Source: Bacteroidia bacterium
GTDB taxonomy: Bacteria; Bacteroidota; Bacteroidia; UKL13-3
Length of the DNA: 64,000 bases
Assembly: GCA_025454975.1 (NCBI GenBank)
Contig: JALONK010000006.1
Span: 40,942 to 104,941 of the forward strand
Direction of reading: 5' to 3'
A program made the translations under genes and the position numbers. Positions 38,729 to 48,483 of the stretch are shown piece by piece. Every line of letters begins with the position of its first letter. Position 1 is the first letter of the stretch. The notes beneath the pieces were generated by a model. The model did no database searches. It was not told the DNA's origin and was given only the letters and a program-made list of their open reading frames with translations.

Positions 38729-40308
38729 AATTATTTACTCAACTCTTTTTGCAGATTGATGCCAGCACTAAAATAAATGATAAATTAAATGCTTTGTATC
38801 ATTATTTTAACCTGACAAATGAAGCCGATAAACTATGGACAATTGCTATATTCTCGGGCAGAAATCCCAAACGTATAGCAACTACTACCTTACTAAAAAC
38901 CTGGGCGGCCGAACTTGCAGATATTCCATTTTGGTTATTTGAAGAAACGTATAGAATTGTTGGTGACTTATCAGAAACCATTAGCTATGTGTTGCCTGAT
39001 TATACTAATTCAACATCGCATGCACTACACGAATGGATTCTGCAAATGAAGGCGATGGAAAAGGCAGATGAGGCTACGCGGAAAGATTTTATTACCGGTG
39101 CATGGAAACAGTTTAGTAAGGAAGAACGATTTGTATTTAATAAACTTACTTCGGGTTCGTTTAGGATGGGAGTGGCTACCAAGCTTATGGTTAAAGCTTT
39201 GAGTAAACACACCGGATTACACGAGAACATCATACAACATCGGTTAATGGGCAATTGGAATCCTTATGAAATTACATATCACCAATTGTTATTTGCTTCG
39301 TCGGATGAAGATGAAGCAGGACGGCCATATCCTTTTTATCTCGCTTATGCACTAGACGATGAACAGTTGATTGCTGATGATACAAGCAGGTGGTTGGCTG
39401 AATATAAATGGGATGGAATCAGGTGTCAATTGATTAAAAGAAAAGGGAACTGGTATTTATGGAGTAGGGGAGAAGATTTAATAACAGAAAAGTTTCCTGA
39501 TTTATCAGGCATAGCCAAGTCATTACCTGATGGCACGGTGATAGATGGAGAATTAGTAGCTTATCAAAATGGAAAAGTGCTTCCTTTTAATGATTTACAA
39601 ACGCGAATCGGGAGAAAAAACTTAAGTGCTGCAATATTAAATCAGGTGCCCGCAGCTATTTTTGCTTATGATTTATTAGAATTTGAGGGACAAGATTACA
39701 GGAATAAACCATTAATAGAAAGGCGACAACAGTTGGAGCGTTTGGTAAATACAAGTGAACATCACGGATTTGTATTATCTAAGCAAATTAACTTTAACAA
39801 TATGGATGAGTTGCGAATGATTAGGGAAGGTGCAAGAAATGTAGCTGCAGAGGGGTTGATGTTAAAGGATGTAAATAGTGTGTATGAAGTGGGCAGAAAA
39901 AAAGGGATGTGGTGGAAATGGAAACTCGACCCTATGAGTGTTGACGCAGTATTGATATATGCCATGCGTGGTTCGGGAAGGAGAGCCAATATGTATACTG
40001 ACTATACCTTTGGGGTTTGGAACGAAGCAGGCGAGTTGGTGTCATTTGCAAAAGCATATAGCGGACTTACCGATAAAGAATTGCTTGAGGTAGATGCTTG
40101 GATCAAGCAACATACATTAGATAAATTTGGCCCGGTGCGTACGGTTGTGCCCGAACTTGTTTTTGAAATTGGTTTTGAAGGAATTAATACATCTAACCGT
40201 CATAAATCAGGAATTGCTATTCGATTTCCCAGGATATTACGTTGGCGAAAAGATAAAACAGCCAAGGAAGCTGATACTATAAATCATTTGAAAACCTTAT
40301 TAAAATAG
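38725..40308 (+). CDS. ATP-dependent DNA ligase
   Basis: AEYKWDGIRCQLI (adenylation Lys motif), DGELVAYQ, AAEGLMLKD, WWKWKLDP. Confidence 0.93.
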   Translation: MKLFTQLFLQIDASTKINDKLNALYHYFNLTNEADKLWTIAIFSGRNPKRIATTTLLKTWAAELADIPFWLFEETYRIVGDLSETISYVLPDYTNSTSHALHEWILQMKAMEKADEATRKDFITGAWKQFSKEERFVFNKLTSGSFRMGVATKLMVKALSKHTGLHENIIQHRLMGNWNPYEITYHQLLFASSDEDEAGRPYPFYLAYALDDEQLIADDTSRWLAEYKWDGIRCQLIKRKGNWYLWSRGEDLITEKFPDLSGIAKSLPDGTVIDGELVAYQNGKVLPFNDLQTRIGRKNLSAAILNQVPAAIFAYDLLEFEGQDYRNKPLIERRQQLERLVNTSEHHGFVLSKQINFNNMDELRMIREGARNVAAEGLMLKDVNSVYEVGRKKGMWWKWKLDPMSVDAVLIYAMRGSGRRANMYTDYTFGVWNEAGELVSFAKAYSGLTDKELLEVDAWIKQHTLDKFGPVRTVVPELVFEIGFEGINTSNRHKSGIAIRFPRILRWRKDKTAKEADTINHLKTLLK

Positions 40309-40430
40309 CTAGACTTGGTTGACATTAATCAGGTTATGCTGTTGACAAACAGGCTTTTTCATACAGGTTATGGTGGCTTGTTAAAAAATGCTACTTTTGC
40401 ACGCGTTTTTTGCGCTAATTAAATTATTAC

Positions 40431-42260
40431 ATGGATAGAAATTCGATGATAGGCCTAGGCCTGATTTTTTTAATACTGATTACGTTTGCATGGATTAATC
40501 AACCTTCAGAAGAAGAGTTAAAAACATTAAAACTGCAAAAAGACTCTATAATGGCTGCCCAATTGCAACAAGACAGTTTAAGTAGAGTTACGGCGCAACT
40601 AAAAGCACAAACCGATAGCTTAAAAAATATTGATACTGCTTTTGCAAAACAATCGTTTGGCACACTTGCCACCGCGGCAATAGGTACCGAACAATTTGTT
40701 AATTTAGAAAATGATGAACTAAAATTAACCTTCAGTAACAAAGGTGGGGCGTTAAAAAAGGTTGTTCTTAAAAAACATAAAACCTATTATCAAAAAGAGC
40801 TGATTTTGTTTGATGGTGAAAATGAAGAGATGAATTATATTCTTCCATTAGCAGAAGGAAAAACGGTTGAAACTAAGGATTTGTTTTTTACACCTGAGCC
40901 ATCTGCCGATGGAAAAAGTTTAAGCATGGTGTTATATGCAGGTGATGGTAAAAAATTTGTTCAACAATATTCATTAACAGATAATGCCAATTTAATTGAT
41001 TACAAGGTTAGTTTGGAAGGAATGAATAAATTGTTGGCATCGGATGTGAAGTCGATAGAGATGAAATGGCGAGCTCGCATGCGTAAGCAAGAAAAAACCA
41101 AAGTTGCCGAAGAACGTACAACTACAATCTATTTTAAAACCATTACCGATGAGCCAGACTATATATCAGAAACTAAAGAAGAAACCATTACACCTGAAGG
41201 TAATGTAAAATGGGTATCGTTTAAGCAACAATATTTCAATGCCAGTTTAATTGCCGAACAATCCTTCACAAAGGCCGTAACCGAAACACGTAATGATGCC
41301 ACCGATACTTCGTATATTAAATACTTATCAGCTACTTTAACCATACCTGTTAATAATACGGCTAATGATGCCTTTAATATGCAATTATATTTTGGTTCGA
41401 ATCACTATAAAACCTTAAAGAAATTGGATATTCAACTCGAGCGCATAGTGCCAATGGGTTGGGGTATATTTCGTTGGGTGAATAAATATTTAACCGTAAA
41501 TGTATTTTATTTTTTAAGCCAGTATATCGGAAGTTTTGGTATAATCATTTTCTTGTTAACCTTAATTGTTAAAACCATTTTATTCCCTTTGGTGTACCGC
41601 AGTTATTTGTCAACCGCAAAAATGCGAGTGTTGAAACCTGAGATGGATGAAATAAAAGAAAAGTATGGTGACGACTTAGCCAGGGTGCAACAAGAAAACA
41701 TGAAAATATATCGTCAAGCGGGAGTTAATCCTCTTGGTGGTTGTTTACCTGTATTGTTACAAATGCCAATATTAATTGCCATGTTCCAATTTTTCCCTAG
41801 TGCATTTGAATTACGCCAGCAAGCATTTTTATGGGCAGAAGATTTAAGTACATTCGATTCTGTTTTAAGTTTACCATTTAGTATTCCGGGTTATGGCGAT
41901 CATGTTAGTTTGTTTGCCTTATTGATGACAATTTCTTCGGTAGTGTATGCCATCTATAATAGTGATCAAAGTGGTATGACAGGCCAGATGAAGTATATTA
42001 GTTATTTTATGCCTGTTATTTTCCTGTTTGTATTAAACAGTTTCGCAGCAGGTTTAAACTATTACTATTTTGTAAGTAACTTGTTTACTATCGGGCAGCA
42101 AATTATGATTAGGGGTTTTGTTGATGAAGGAAAGCTACACGCCGAAATACAGGAGAATAAAAAGAAACCGGTTAAACAAAGTAAGCTGCAAGCTAAATTG
42201 GAAGAAATGGCCAAGTCGAGAGGGGTTGATTTGAAGCAAGGCAATATGAAGAAAAAATAA
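40431..42260 (+). CDS. yidC: Membrane protein insertase YidC
   Basis: MDRNSMIGLGLIFLILITFAWINQPSEEE; YRSYLSTAKMRVLKPEMDEIKEKYGDD; NPLGGCLPVLLQMPILIAMFQFFP. Confidence 0.96.
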   Translation: MDRNSMIGLGLIFLILITFAWINQPSEEELKTLKLQKDSIMAAQLQQDSLSRVTAQLKAQTDSLKNIDTAFAKQSFGTLATAAIGTEQFVNLENDELKLTFSNKGGALKKVVLKKHKTYYQKELILFDGENEEMNYILPLAEGKTVETKDLFFTPEPSADGKSLSMVLYAGDGKKFVQQYSLTDNANLIDYKVSLEGMNKLLASDVKSIEMKWRARMRKQEKTKVAEERTTTIYFKTITDEPDYISETKEETITPEGNVKWVSFKQQYFNASLIAEQSFTKAVTETRNDATDTSYIKYLSATLTIPVNNTANDAFNMQLYFGSNHYKTLKKLDIQLERIVPMGWGIFRWVNKYLTVNVFYFLSQYIGSFGIIIFLLTLIVKTILFPLVYRSYLSTAKMRVLKPEMDEIKEKYGDDLARVQQENMKIYRQAGVNPLGGCLPVLLQMPILIAMFQFFPSAFELRQQAFLWAEDLSTFDSVLSLPFSIPGYGDHVSLFALLMTISSVVYAIYNSDQSGMTGQMKYISYFMPVIFLFVLNSFAAGLNYYYFVSNLFTIGQQIMIRGFVDEGKLHAEIQENKKKPVKQSKLQAKLEEMAKSRGVDLKQGNMKKK

Positions 42261-42267
42261 TCATGAA

Positions 42268-42310
42268 TAAAAAAAGAGGCTGCTCTACTTTAGAACAGCC
42301 TCTTTTTTTT
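42268..42310. terminator. Bidirectional terminator between yidC and the NifU-like gene
   Basis: AAAAAAAGAGGCTGcTC-tacttta-GAaCAGCCTCTTTTTTTT. Confidence 0.85.
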
Positions 42311-42324
42311 AGTTAAAGTAAAAC

Positions 42325-42900
42325 TTATAATGAATGTGCTACTACCTCTTTAACAGCAGGTACCATTTTAGTTAGCATTCCTTCAATTCCTCTTTTAAGG
42401 GTTACGGTTGATGAGGGGCAGCCACTGCAAGAGCCTCTAAGTTCTACGGTTACAATTCCATTTTCAAAATCACGGAAACTGATTTGTCCGCCATCTGTTT
42501 CCACAGCCGGTTTTATATATGTATCTAAAATCTCTTTGATTTGCGCCACAACTATGTTGTCATCACCATAATCCTTATTAACCTCTTCAATTGGTTGTAA
42601 TAAAATAGGCTCACCGGCTGCAACATACGATTTTAAAAACTCTTTCATAATTGGCACAATTTCTTCCCATTCAATACCCGGCGCACGGGTAATGGTAACA
42701 AAATTATTCATAATAAAAACGCCATTTACAAAGTTGAATTCAAAAAGGTTTTTAGCTAAGGGTGAGTTTCCCGTGGTATCAACTGTAGGGAAGTCGGCAG
42801 TTTGCTCCGGCAATATCATCCTGTTAAACACAAATTTCATGGTTTCAGGATTTGGAGTTGATTCACTGTATACGTCTAAAAATGAGCTTTGGTTTGTCAT
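42325..42900 (-). CDS. NifU/Nfu family Fe-S scaffold protein
   Basis: N-terminal Nfu_N (ESTPNPETMKFVFNR), C-terminal GSCSGCPSSTVTLKRGIEGML. Confidence 0.93.
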   Translation of the reverse strand: MTNQSSFLDVYSESTPNPETMKFVFNRMILPEQTADFPTVDTTGNSPLAKNLFEFNFVNGVFIMNNFVTITRAPGIEWEEIVPIMKEFLKSYVAAGEPILLQPIEEVNKDYGDDNIVVAQIKEILDTYIKPAVETDGGQISFRDFENGIVTVELRGSCSGCPSSTVTLKRGIEGMLTKMVPAVKEVVAHSL

Positions 42901-42993
42901 AAATTTAATTAATTGAACAACAAAAGTACCATAACATTAACAGTACACCTATTAGATTAAGTTATAATTGATAAAATTTTAGACAAAAGCTGA

Positions 42994-43488
42994 TTAATCA
43001 TCGGCGAGTTGATTAATCACTTCCCACACCAAATCACCTTCAAATCCTTTACTTATCGCATACATAGCCACCTTTTTTCTTTTCTCAAATAAGGATGATG
43101 CCTTGGTTTGCCCCCATTTTTTATGGATTAAACTTTTCATTCTACTGTCATAATCAATTTGTTCAATTGACTCAATAGCCTTATTAATGCAATAGGTTGA
43201 AACATTCCGTAATTTTAGTTCTCTCGTAATGCGTTGTTTGCCCCAGTTCTTTATTCTAAACTTTCCTCCTGCAAATGCTATAGCAAATCGTTCTTCATTT
43301 AAATAATTTTGTTCGATCAACTGTACAATAACCTCTTGTGCTTCACCATAAGTTAATCCCCATTCTTTTAGCTTTTCTGCTACTTCACTATGGCAACGCT
43401 CTTGATATGCACAATAGTTAGCTGCCTTTAATAAGGCTTGTTGTTTGTTTAACTTTTTTTTCGGAACATTTTCCAACTGCATGTTCAA
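42994..43488 (-). CDS. recX: Regulatory protein RecX
   Basis: AANYCAYQERCHSEVAEKLKEWG, NEERFAIAFAGGKFRIKNWGKQRI. Confidence 0.88.
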   Translation of the reverse strand: MNMQLENVPKKKLNKQQALLKAANYCAYQERCHSEVAEKLKEWGLTYGEAQEVIVQLIEQNYLNEERFAIAFAGGKFRIKNWGKQRITRELKLRNVSTYCINKAIESIEQIDYDSRMKSLIHKKWGQTKASSLFEKRKKVAMYAISKGFEGDLVWEVINQLADD

Positions 43489-43524
43489 AATTAATCATAG
43501 TAAACCACACTTACACCACTACCT

Positions 43525-44787
43525 TTGTCAAGCATGGTAAAACATAAATATGCATTGCCGTTATTATTCGCAGCAAACGGAGTTAGCGGCTTTGCACAAG
43601 GCATTAGTATGCTTGCTATACCTTGGTATTTCACAAGAATCAATCAATCATCTACCTTTAATTTAGCTTATGGAGTGGTTACGGTTGCCGTTCTCTTTTT
43701 TGGATTGTACGCCGGTACATTGGTTGATAAATATAGCAGGAAAGCCAATTTTTTAGGTAATAGTTTAGTATGTGGTGTTTTGTTATTAGGTATTGGTTTG
43801 ATGGGATATTTTAATCAACATCTTCATCCTGCAGCGGTAGTTGCCGTATTTGCCATCACCATGTTTAATTATAACATTCATTATCCTAATTTATATGCCT
43901 TTGGTCAGGAAATAAGCCATCCTAGCGAGTATGGAAAGGTGAATGCAAACATTGAGGTGGTTGGTCAAAGCACCAGTATTTTATCAGGCGGTATTGCTGC
44001 CATCATGTTAGATGGGTTTTCTATAACAGATAACATATATATTAAGGCATGGGATATTTGGGATATCATTTTACTGAATGCCGGTACTTATTTTATCTCG
44101 GTGATATTAATTTGGTTTATCCCCTACACCCCCAAAGCGATAACCATCATTCATGATGGTGTAATTGGACGAATAAAGGTTGGTTTTCGCTTTTTAATGG
44201 CTAACCGAGGTTTATTATGGTTTGGATTATTCAGTTACAGTGTTTTTGCCATGTTATTAGTTGAAATTCATGCTGTGTTACCTGCTTATGTGGGTAATCA
44301 TCTGCAAATGCAAGGAAGTGTTTTTGCGATAGCTGATGGAATTTATGCAGTAGGTGCATTATTAGCCGGACTTTTAGTAAACACTTTATTTAAAAACATG
44401 AAAGTGAAACACGTGGTTATTATGCTTACTGCTTTAACCGCAGGTATTTTCATTTGGACTTTCGCAACTAAAAGTGTGGCAGTTGTTTATACCATGAGTA
44501 TTTTACTTGGCTTCTCAAATGCTGGTATTAGGGTAATGCGCTTAACTTATTTGTTTAAGCATGTACCTAACGAAGTAATGGGTAGAGTAAACAGCATTTT
44601 TAATATGGCTAATGTGTTATTAAGAAGTATTTTTATTTTCATCTTTTCTCTTCCCTTTTTTACATTTGGAAATCAAATTATATGGGCATATTTAATTATG
44701 GCATTATTCCTGATTTTTTCTGCCCTAATATTGTTAATACAAAAACATTCACCTGAAGATCAAAAACAACATGTACACAATTCATGA
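43525..44787 (+). CDS. MFS transporter
   Basis: About 12 hydrophobic segments; YAGTLVDKYSRK loop motif. Confidence 0.88.
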   Translation: MSSMVKHKYALPLLFAANGVSGFAQGISMLAIPWYFTRINQSSTFNLAYGVVTVAVLFFGLYAGTLVDKYSRKANFLGNSLVCGVLLLGIGLMGYFNQHLHPAAVVAVFAITMFNYNIHYPNLYAFGQEISHPSEYGKVNANIEVVGQSTSILSGGIAAIMLDGFSITDNIYIKAWDIWDIILLNAGTYFISVILIWFIPYTPKAITIIHDGVIGRIKVGFRFLMANRGLLWFGLFSYSVFAMLLVEIHAVLPAYVGNHLQMQGSVFAIADGIYAVGALLAGLLVNTLFKNMKVKHVVIMLTALTAGIFIWTFATKSVAVVYTMSILLGFSNAGIRVMRLTYLFKHVPNEVMGRVNSIFNMANVLLRSIFIFIFSLPFFTFGNQIIWAYLIMALFLIFSALILLIQKHSPEDQKQHVHNS

Positions 44788-47242
44788 TTTAGCCCGAATT
44801 ACCAATGGTGTTTTAATACAAGGCGAAGTTACCTTGCAACAGGTGCATATTGCTCATTTGTTAATTGATTCTCGTAAGGTAATTTATCCTGAATCGTCGG
44901 TTTTTATTGCCATTACCGGATCACGCAACAATGGTCATTTATATTTGCAAGATGCTTATGATACCGGTGTGCGACATTTTATTGTTGAACAATATACCAA
45001 CGGGCAATTACCGGATGATGCTATGGTTGTGCAGGTAGATAATACCTTAAGGGCTTTACAAGAAATTGCCGCCTTTCATCGCCGAACATTTAAATGTCCG
45101 GTGGTTGGTATCACCGGTAGTAATGGTAAAACTATAATCAAAGAATGGCTTCATTTTTTATTAAAAGATGATGTTAAAATTGTTCGCAATCCTAAAAGTT
45201 TTAATTCGCAGGTGGGTGTTCCTTTAAGTGTTTGGGGGATGAATGAAGAACATGAGTTAGGATTGTTTGAAGCAGGAATTTCAATGCCTGATGAGATGTC
45301 TTATCTTCAACATATTATTAAACCTGATATTGGTATTTTTACTTATTTAGGTTCAGCTCATGATGAAGGGTTTAAAAACAGAAACGAAAAATTAGAAGAA
45401 AAACTAAAGCTATTTTATAGTGCTGATATTTTAATTTATTGTGCCGATCAACCGGAAGTTACACAAGGTGTGATGAAACTTTTATTAAATCATAATCCTT
45501 CTTTAAATGTAATCAGTTGGTCGCGCAATAACCAAGATGCCACTTATAGTTTTGATATTGAATATAGGTATCAATATACTGTAATAACAACAAGAAAAGG
45601 TGCTCAAACCATTAGTATTAATTTACCATTTGTTGATGAGGCTGCTGTTGTAAATGCTTGTACTTGTTTTGCTTTTTTAATGTCAATAAATCGTGTGAGT
45701 ACCGACGTGCTAAAACGATTTGAAGAATTGCAACCTGTTGAAATGAGGATGCAGCTTAAAGAAGGAGTTAATAACAGTGTAATTATTAATGATGCCTACA
45801 ATGCTGATGTAAATGCCTTACAAATTGCACTCGACTTTATGGAACAACAAAGTTCGGGGTACCAAAAAACGGTTATATTAAGTGATTTGTTGGAAAGCGG
45901 TGTTAACGAGGTTCAGTTATACAGTAATATTGCTTCCTTAATCAAACAAAGAAATATACAGTTTTTTATTGGTATTGGCGAAGCTGTTTCGAAGTATAAA
46001 GCACTGTTTCCTAAAAATAGTTTATTCTTTAATGATACGTCATCTTTTATACAAAACTTTAAGAGCTTAGATTTTACACGACAGATTATTTTGGTTAAAG
46101 GTGCACGTAAGTTTATGTTCGAAAGGATTACCGCACTGCTGGAGAAGAAAGTGCACGAAACGGTTTTTGAGGTGAACTTAAATGCAATGGTACACAACTT
46201 AAATGTGTATCGCAGTAAATTAAAAAGAGGTGTAAAGATAATGGGCATGGTTAAAGCCTTCAGTTATGGTGCAGGGAGCTACGAAATAGCCAAGGTGTTG
46301 GAGTATAACCGAGCCGATTATTTAGCTGTTGCCTATGCTGATGAAGGAGTTGCATTACGTAAGGCTGGTATTAAACTTCCAATTATGGTAATGAATCCTG
46401 AACCGGTTGCATTTGATGCAATTTTACAATATAACCTTGAACCCGAAGTATATAATTTTTATATGCTCGAGCAACTATTAAAGGTTTGTAATGGCGATGA
46501 AGTGGGTATTCATATTGAAGTTGATACAGGTATGAAAAGATTAGGTTTTGATGAGGAGCAATTAGAAGAACTCATTTTATTGTTGCAACAAAACCCAAAT
46601 GTAAGAGTGAAATCAGTATTTTCTCATCTAGCGGCAAGTGAGGATAAAAAGCATGATGCATTTACATTAGAGCAAATCAGAAAGTTTTCGAAAATGGCAG
46701 ATGTCGTTAAACAAGCATTTCCATATCAAGTGTTAAGTCACGTGTTAAACAGCAGTGGTATCATACGTTTTCAGGATGCTCAGTTTGATATGGTACGTTT
46801 AGGTATTGGATTATACGGTATTGATCCGGGAGAAAAAATTCAAAAGCAACTTCAAGTAATTGGCACACTAAAAACTGTTATCTCCCAAATACGTGAGGTT
46901 AAATCGCATGAAACAATTGGTTACAGCAGGAGAGGTACTGTTCAACGAGATTCTAAAATTGCCATTGTAGCTATTGGATATGCGGATGGGTTAAGTAGAA
47001 AGCTTGGTAATGGTAAAGGTTACATGATGATTAACGGCCATAAGGCTCCAATTATAGGAAGTATTTGTATGGATATGGCGATGGTTGACGTTACCCATAT
47101 CTCATGTAAGGAAGGTGATGAAGTAATTGTATTCGGTAATGAAATTGATATTAAAGAAGTAGCAACCAAAACCGGAACAATTGCATACGAAGTATTAACT
47201 GCGGTATCGCAACGGGTTAAAAGGGTTTATTATTACGAATAA
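44771..47242 (+). CDS. Bifunctional UDP-N-acetylmuramoyl-tripeptide--D-Ala-D-Ala ligase / alanine racemase
   Basis: MurF P-loop GITGSNGKT and NDAYNAD; alanine racemase MGMVKAFSYGAG and GSICMDMAMVDV in one 823-aa ORF. Confidence 0.95.
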   Translation: MYTIHDLARITNGVLIQGEVTLQQVHIAHLLIDSRKVIYPESSVFIAITGSRNNGHLYLQDAYDTGVRHFIVEQYTNGQLPDDAMVVQVDNTLRALQEIAAFHRRTFKCPVVGITGSNGKTIIKEWLHFLLKDDVKIVRNPKSFNSQVGVPLSVWGMNEEHELGLFEAGISMPDEMSYLQHIIKPDIGIFTYLGSAHDEGFKNRNEKLEEKLKLFYSADILIYCADQPEVTQGVMKLLLNHNPSLNVISWSRNNQDATYSFDIEYRYQYTVITTRKGAQTISINLPFVDEAAVVNACTCFAFLMSINRVSTDVLKRFEELQPVEMRMQLKEGVNNSVIINDAYNADVNALQIALDFMEQQSSGYQKTVILSDLLESGVNEVQLYSNIASLIKQRNIQFFIGIGEAVSKYKALFPKNSLFFNDTSSFIQNFKSLDFTRQIILVKGARKFMFERITALLEKKVHETVFEVNLNAMVHNLNVYRSKLKRGVKIMGMVKAFSYGAGSYEIAKVLEYNRADYLAVAYADEGVALRKAGIKLPIMVMNPEPVAFDAILQYNLEPEVYNFYMLEQLLKVCNGDEVGIHIEVDTGMKRLGFDEEQLEELILLLQQNPNVRVKSVFSHLAASEDKKHDAFTLEQIRKFSKMADVVKQAFPYQVLSHVLNSSGIIRFQDAQFDMVRLGIGLYGIDPGEKIQKQLQVIGTLKTVISQIREVKSHETIGYSRRGTVQRDSKIAIVAIGYADGLSRKLGNGKGYMMINGHKAPIIGSICMDMAMVDVTHISCKEGDEVIVFGNEIDIKEVATKTGTIAYEVLTAVSQRVKRVYYYE

Positions 47243-47280
47243 AAAAAGTCTCGTACCATTTTTAGGCAACGAGACTTATA
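47241..47280. terminator. Terminator-like hairpin after murF-alr
   Basis: AAGTCTCGT ... ACGAGACTT. Confidence 0.6.
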
Positions 47281-47298
47281 AATTGATGAATAAATATT

Positions 47299-47913
47299 TT
47301 ATTTATTCCTTAATTCTTCAAATACTTTTTCAGCTTTAAACTTTTTAGCTTTCTTACCTTTTCTAATAATTTTTACTTTTAAAATATAATCTCCTTGCTG
47401 CACAGCATTAACTACATCTTGCCCTTGAATTACAAATCCAAAAATGGTATGGCGATTATTTAACCAAGGTGTTGGCACGTGTGTAATAAAAAACTGACTT
47501 CCATTTGTGGCCGGTCCGGCGTTGGCCATTGCTAAAATTCCGGGTCCGGTAAATTGATAAGGTGCAACAAATTCGTCTTTAAAACTATATCCCGGTCCGC
47601 CGGCTCCACTACCCAACGGATCGCCACCTTGAATCATAAAATTGGCAATTACCCGATGAAATTTTAAACTATCATAATAAGGTACACCCGGTGCTTTCGC
47701 ACTATTTTTTATTTTTCCTTCGGCAAGTCCAACAAAATTAGCCACAGTTAAGGGTACACTGTCCATAGCTAATCTTATTAATATTGTGCCTTTACTGGTT
47801 TGCATTTCTGCATACAATCCCGGTTCTAGTTTTGGTTTTTTACCGGCTTCTGCTTGATAAATGTTAAGTAATAATCCTAACACCATTAAAAGAATAATAC
47901 GTGTTGTTTTCAT
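47299..47913 (-). CDS. Cyclophilin-type peptidyl-prolyl cis-trans isomerase (exported)
   Basis: FHRVIANFMIQGGDPLGSGAGGPGYSFKDEF, GPATNGSQFFITHVPTPWLNNRHTIFG. Confidence 0.95.
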   Translation of the reverse strand: MKTTRIILLMVLGLLLNIYQAEAGKKPKLEPGLYAEMQTSKGTILIRLAMDSVPLTVANFVGLAEGKIKNSAKAPGVPYYDSLKFHRVIANFMIQGGDPLGSGAGGPGYSFKDEFVAPYQFTGPGILAMANAGPATNGSQFFITHVPTPWLNNRHTIFGFVIQGQDVVNAVQQGDYILKVKIIRKGKKAKKFKAEKVFEELRNK

Positions 47914-47928
47914 ATATTGTTATAGTAG

Positions 47929-48483
47929 TTATTTTGGTAAATAAAGTTGGTCAATTACTTTCATGTGATGCATTTCATGAGCTACAATTGCGTATGCTAA
48001 TGCTGCTGGTGTTACCGTATAACCGTTGGCATTTCCCATTTGTTGTAAAGCCTCATCGCTAAAACTTTTAAAAAGTTCAATAGTACTTGCTCGCAATAAA
48101 CTAAACTCCCTTGCCATGTCGTGGATATTACGTTGAGCTGCACCTGCAGAAGCTGCAAAGGCATTTTCATCATATCCCGGATTTTCACTTTTGTCGCCTC
48201 TTGCAATTCGCAAAGCCCTGTAGGCAAACACACGTTCACTGTCCATTAAATGCTGTACGATTTCCGGAATACTCCATTTTCCTTCTGCATATCTAAATTC
48301 TATGGTATCACCATCAATAGAAGTAATTACATCAATGGTATCCATATTACTTTGCACCATCAAATCGAAAAGGTTTGCTTGTTCGGGAAGGTGACTATAA
48401 TACTTTTCAAAATAAACAGGATAAGTTCCTTGCTTTGGTTTTTCTATATTCTTTTTCATGTTAAAAACTTCTGTTAATTCCAA
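47929..48483 (-). CDS. DinB-family protein
   Basis: WSIPEIVQHLMDSERVFAYRALRIARGD, AHEMHHMKVI. Confidence 0.85.
   Translation of the reverse strand: MELTEVFNMKKNIEKPKQGTYPVYFEKYYSHLPEQANLFDLMVQSNMDTIDVITSIDGDTIEFRYAEGKWSIPEIVQHLMDSERVFAYRALRIARGDKSENPGYDENAFAASAGAAQRNIHDMAREFSLLRASTIELFKSFSDEALQQMGNANGYTVTPAALAYAIVAHEMHHMKVIDQLYLPK

Noticed and set aside
44771-47242. MurF-alanine racemase fusion as a novelty
   Set aside because: This fusion is already known in Bacteroidota.
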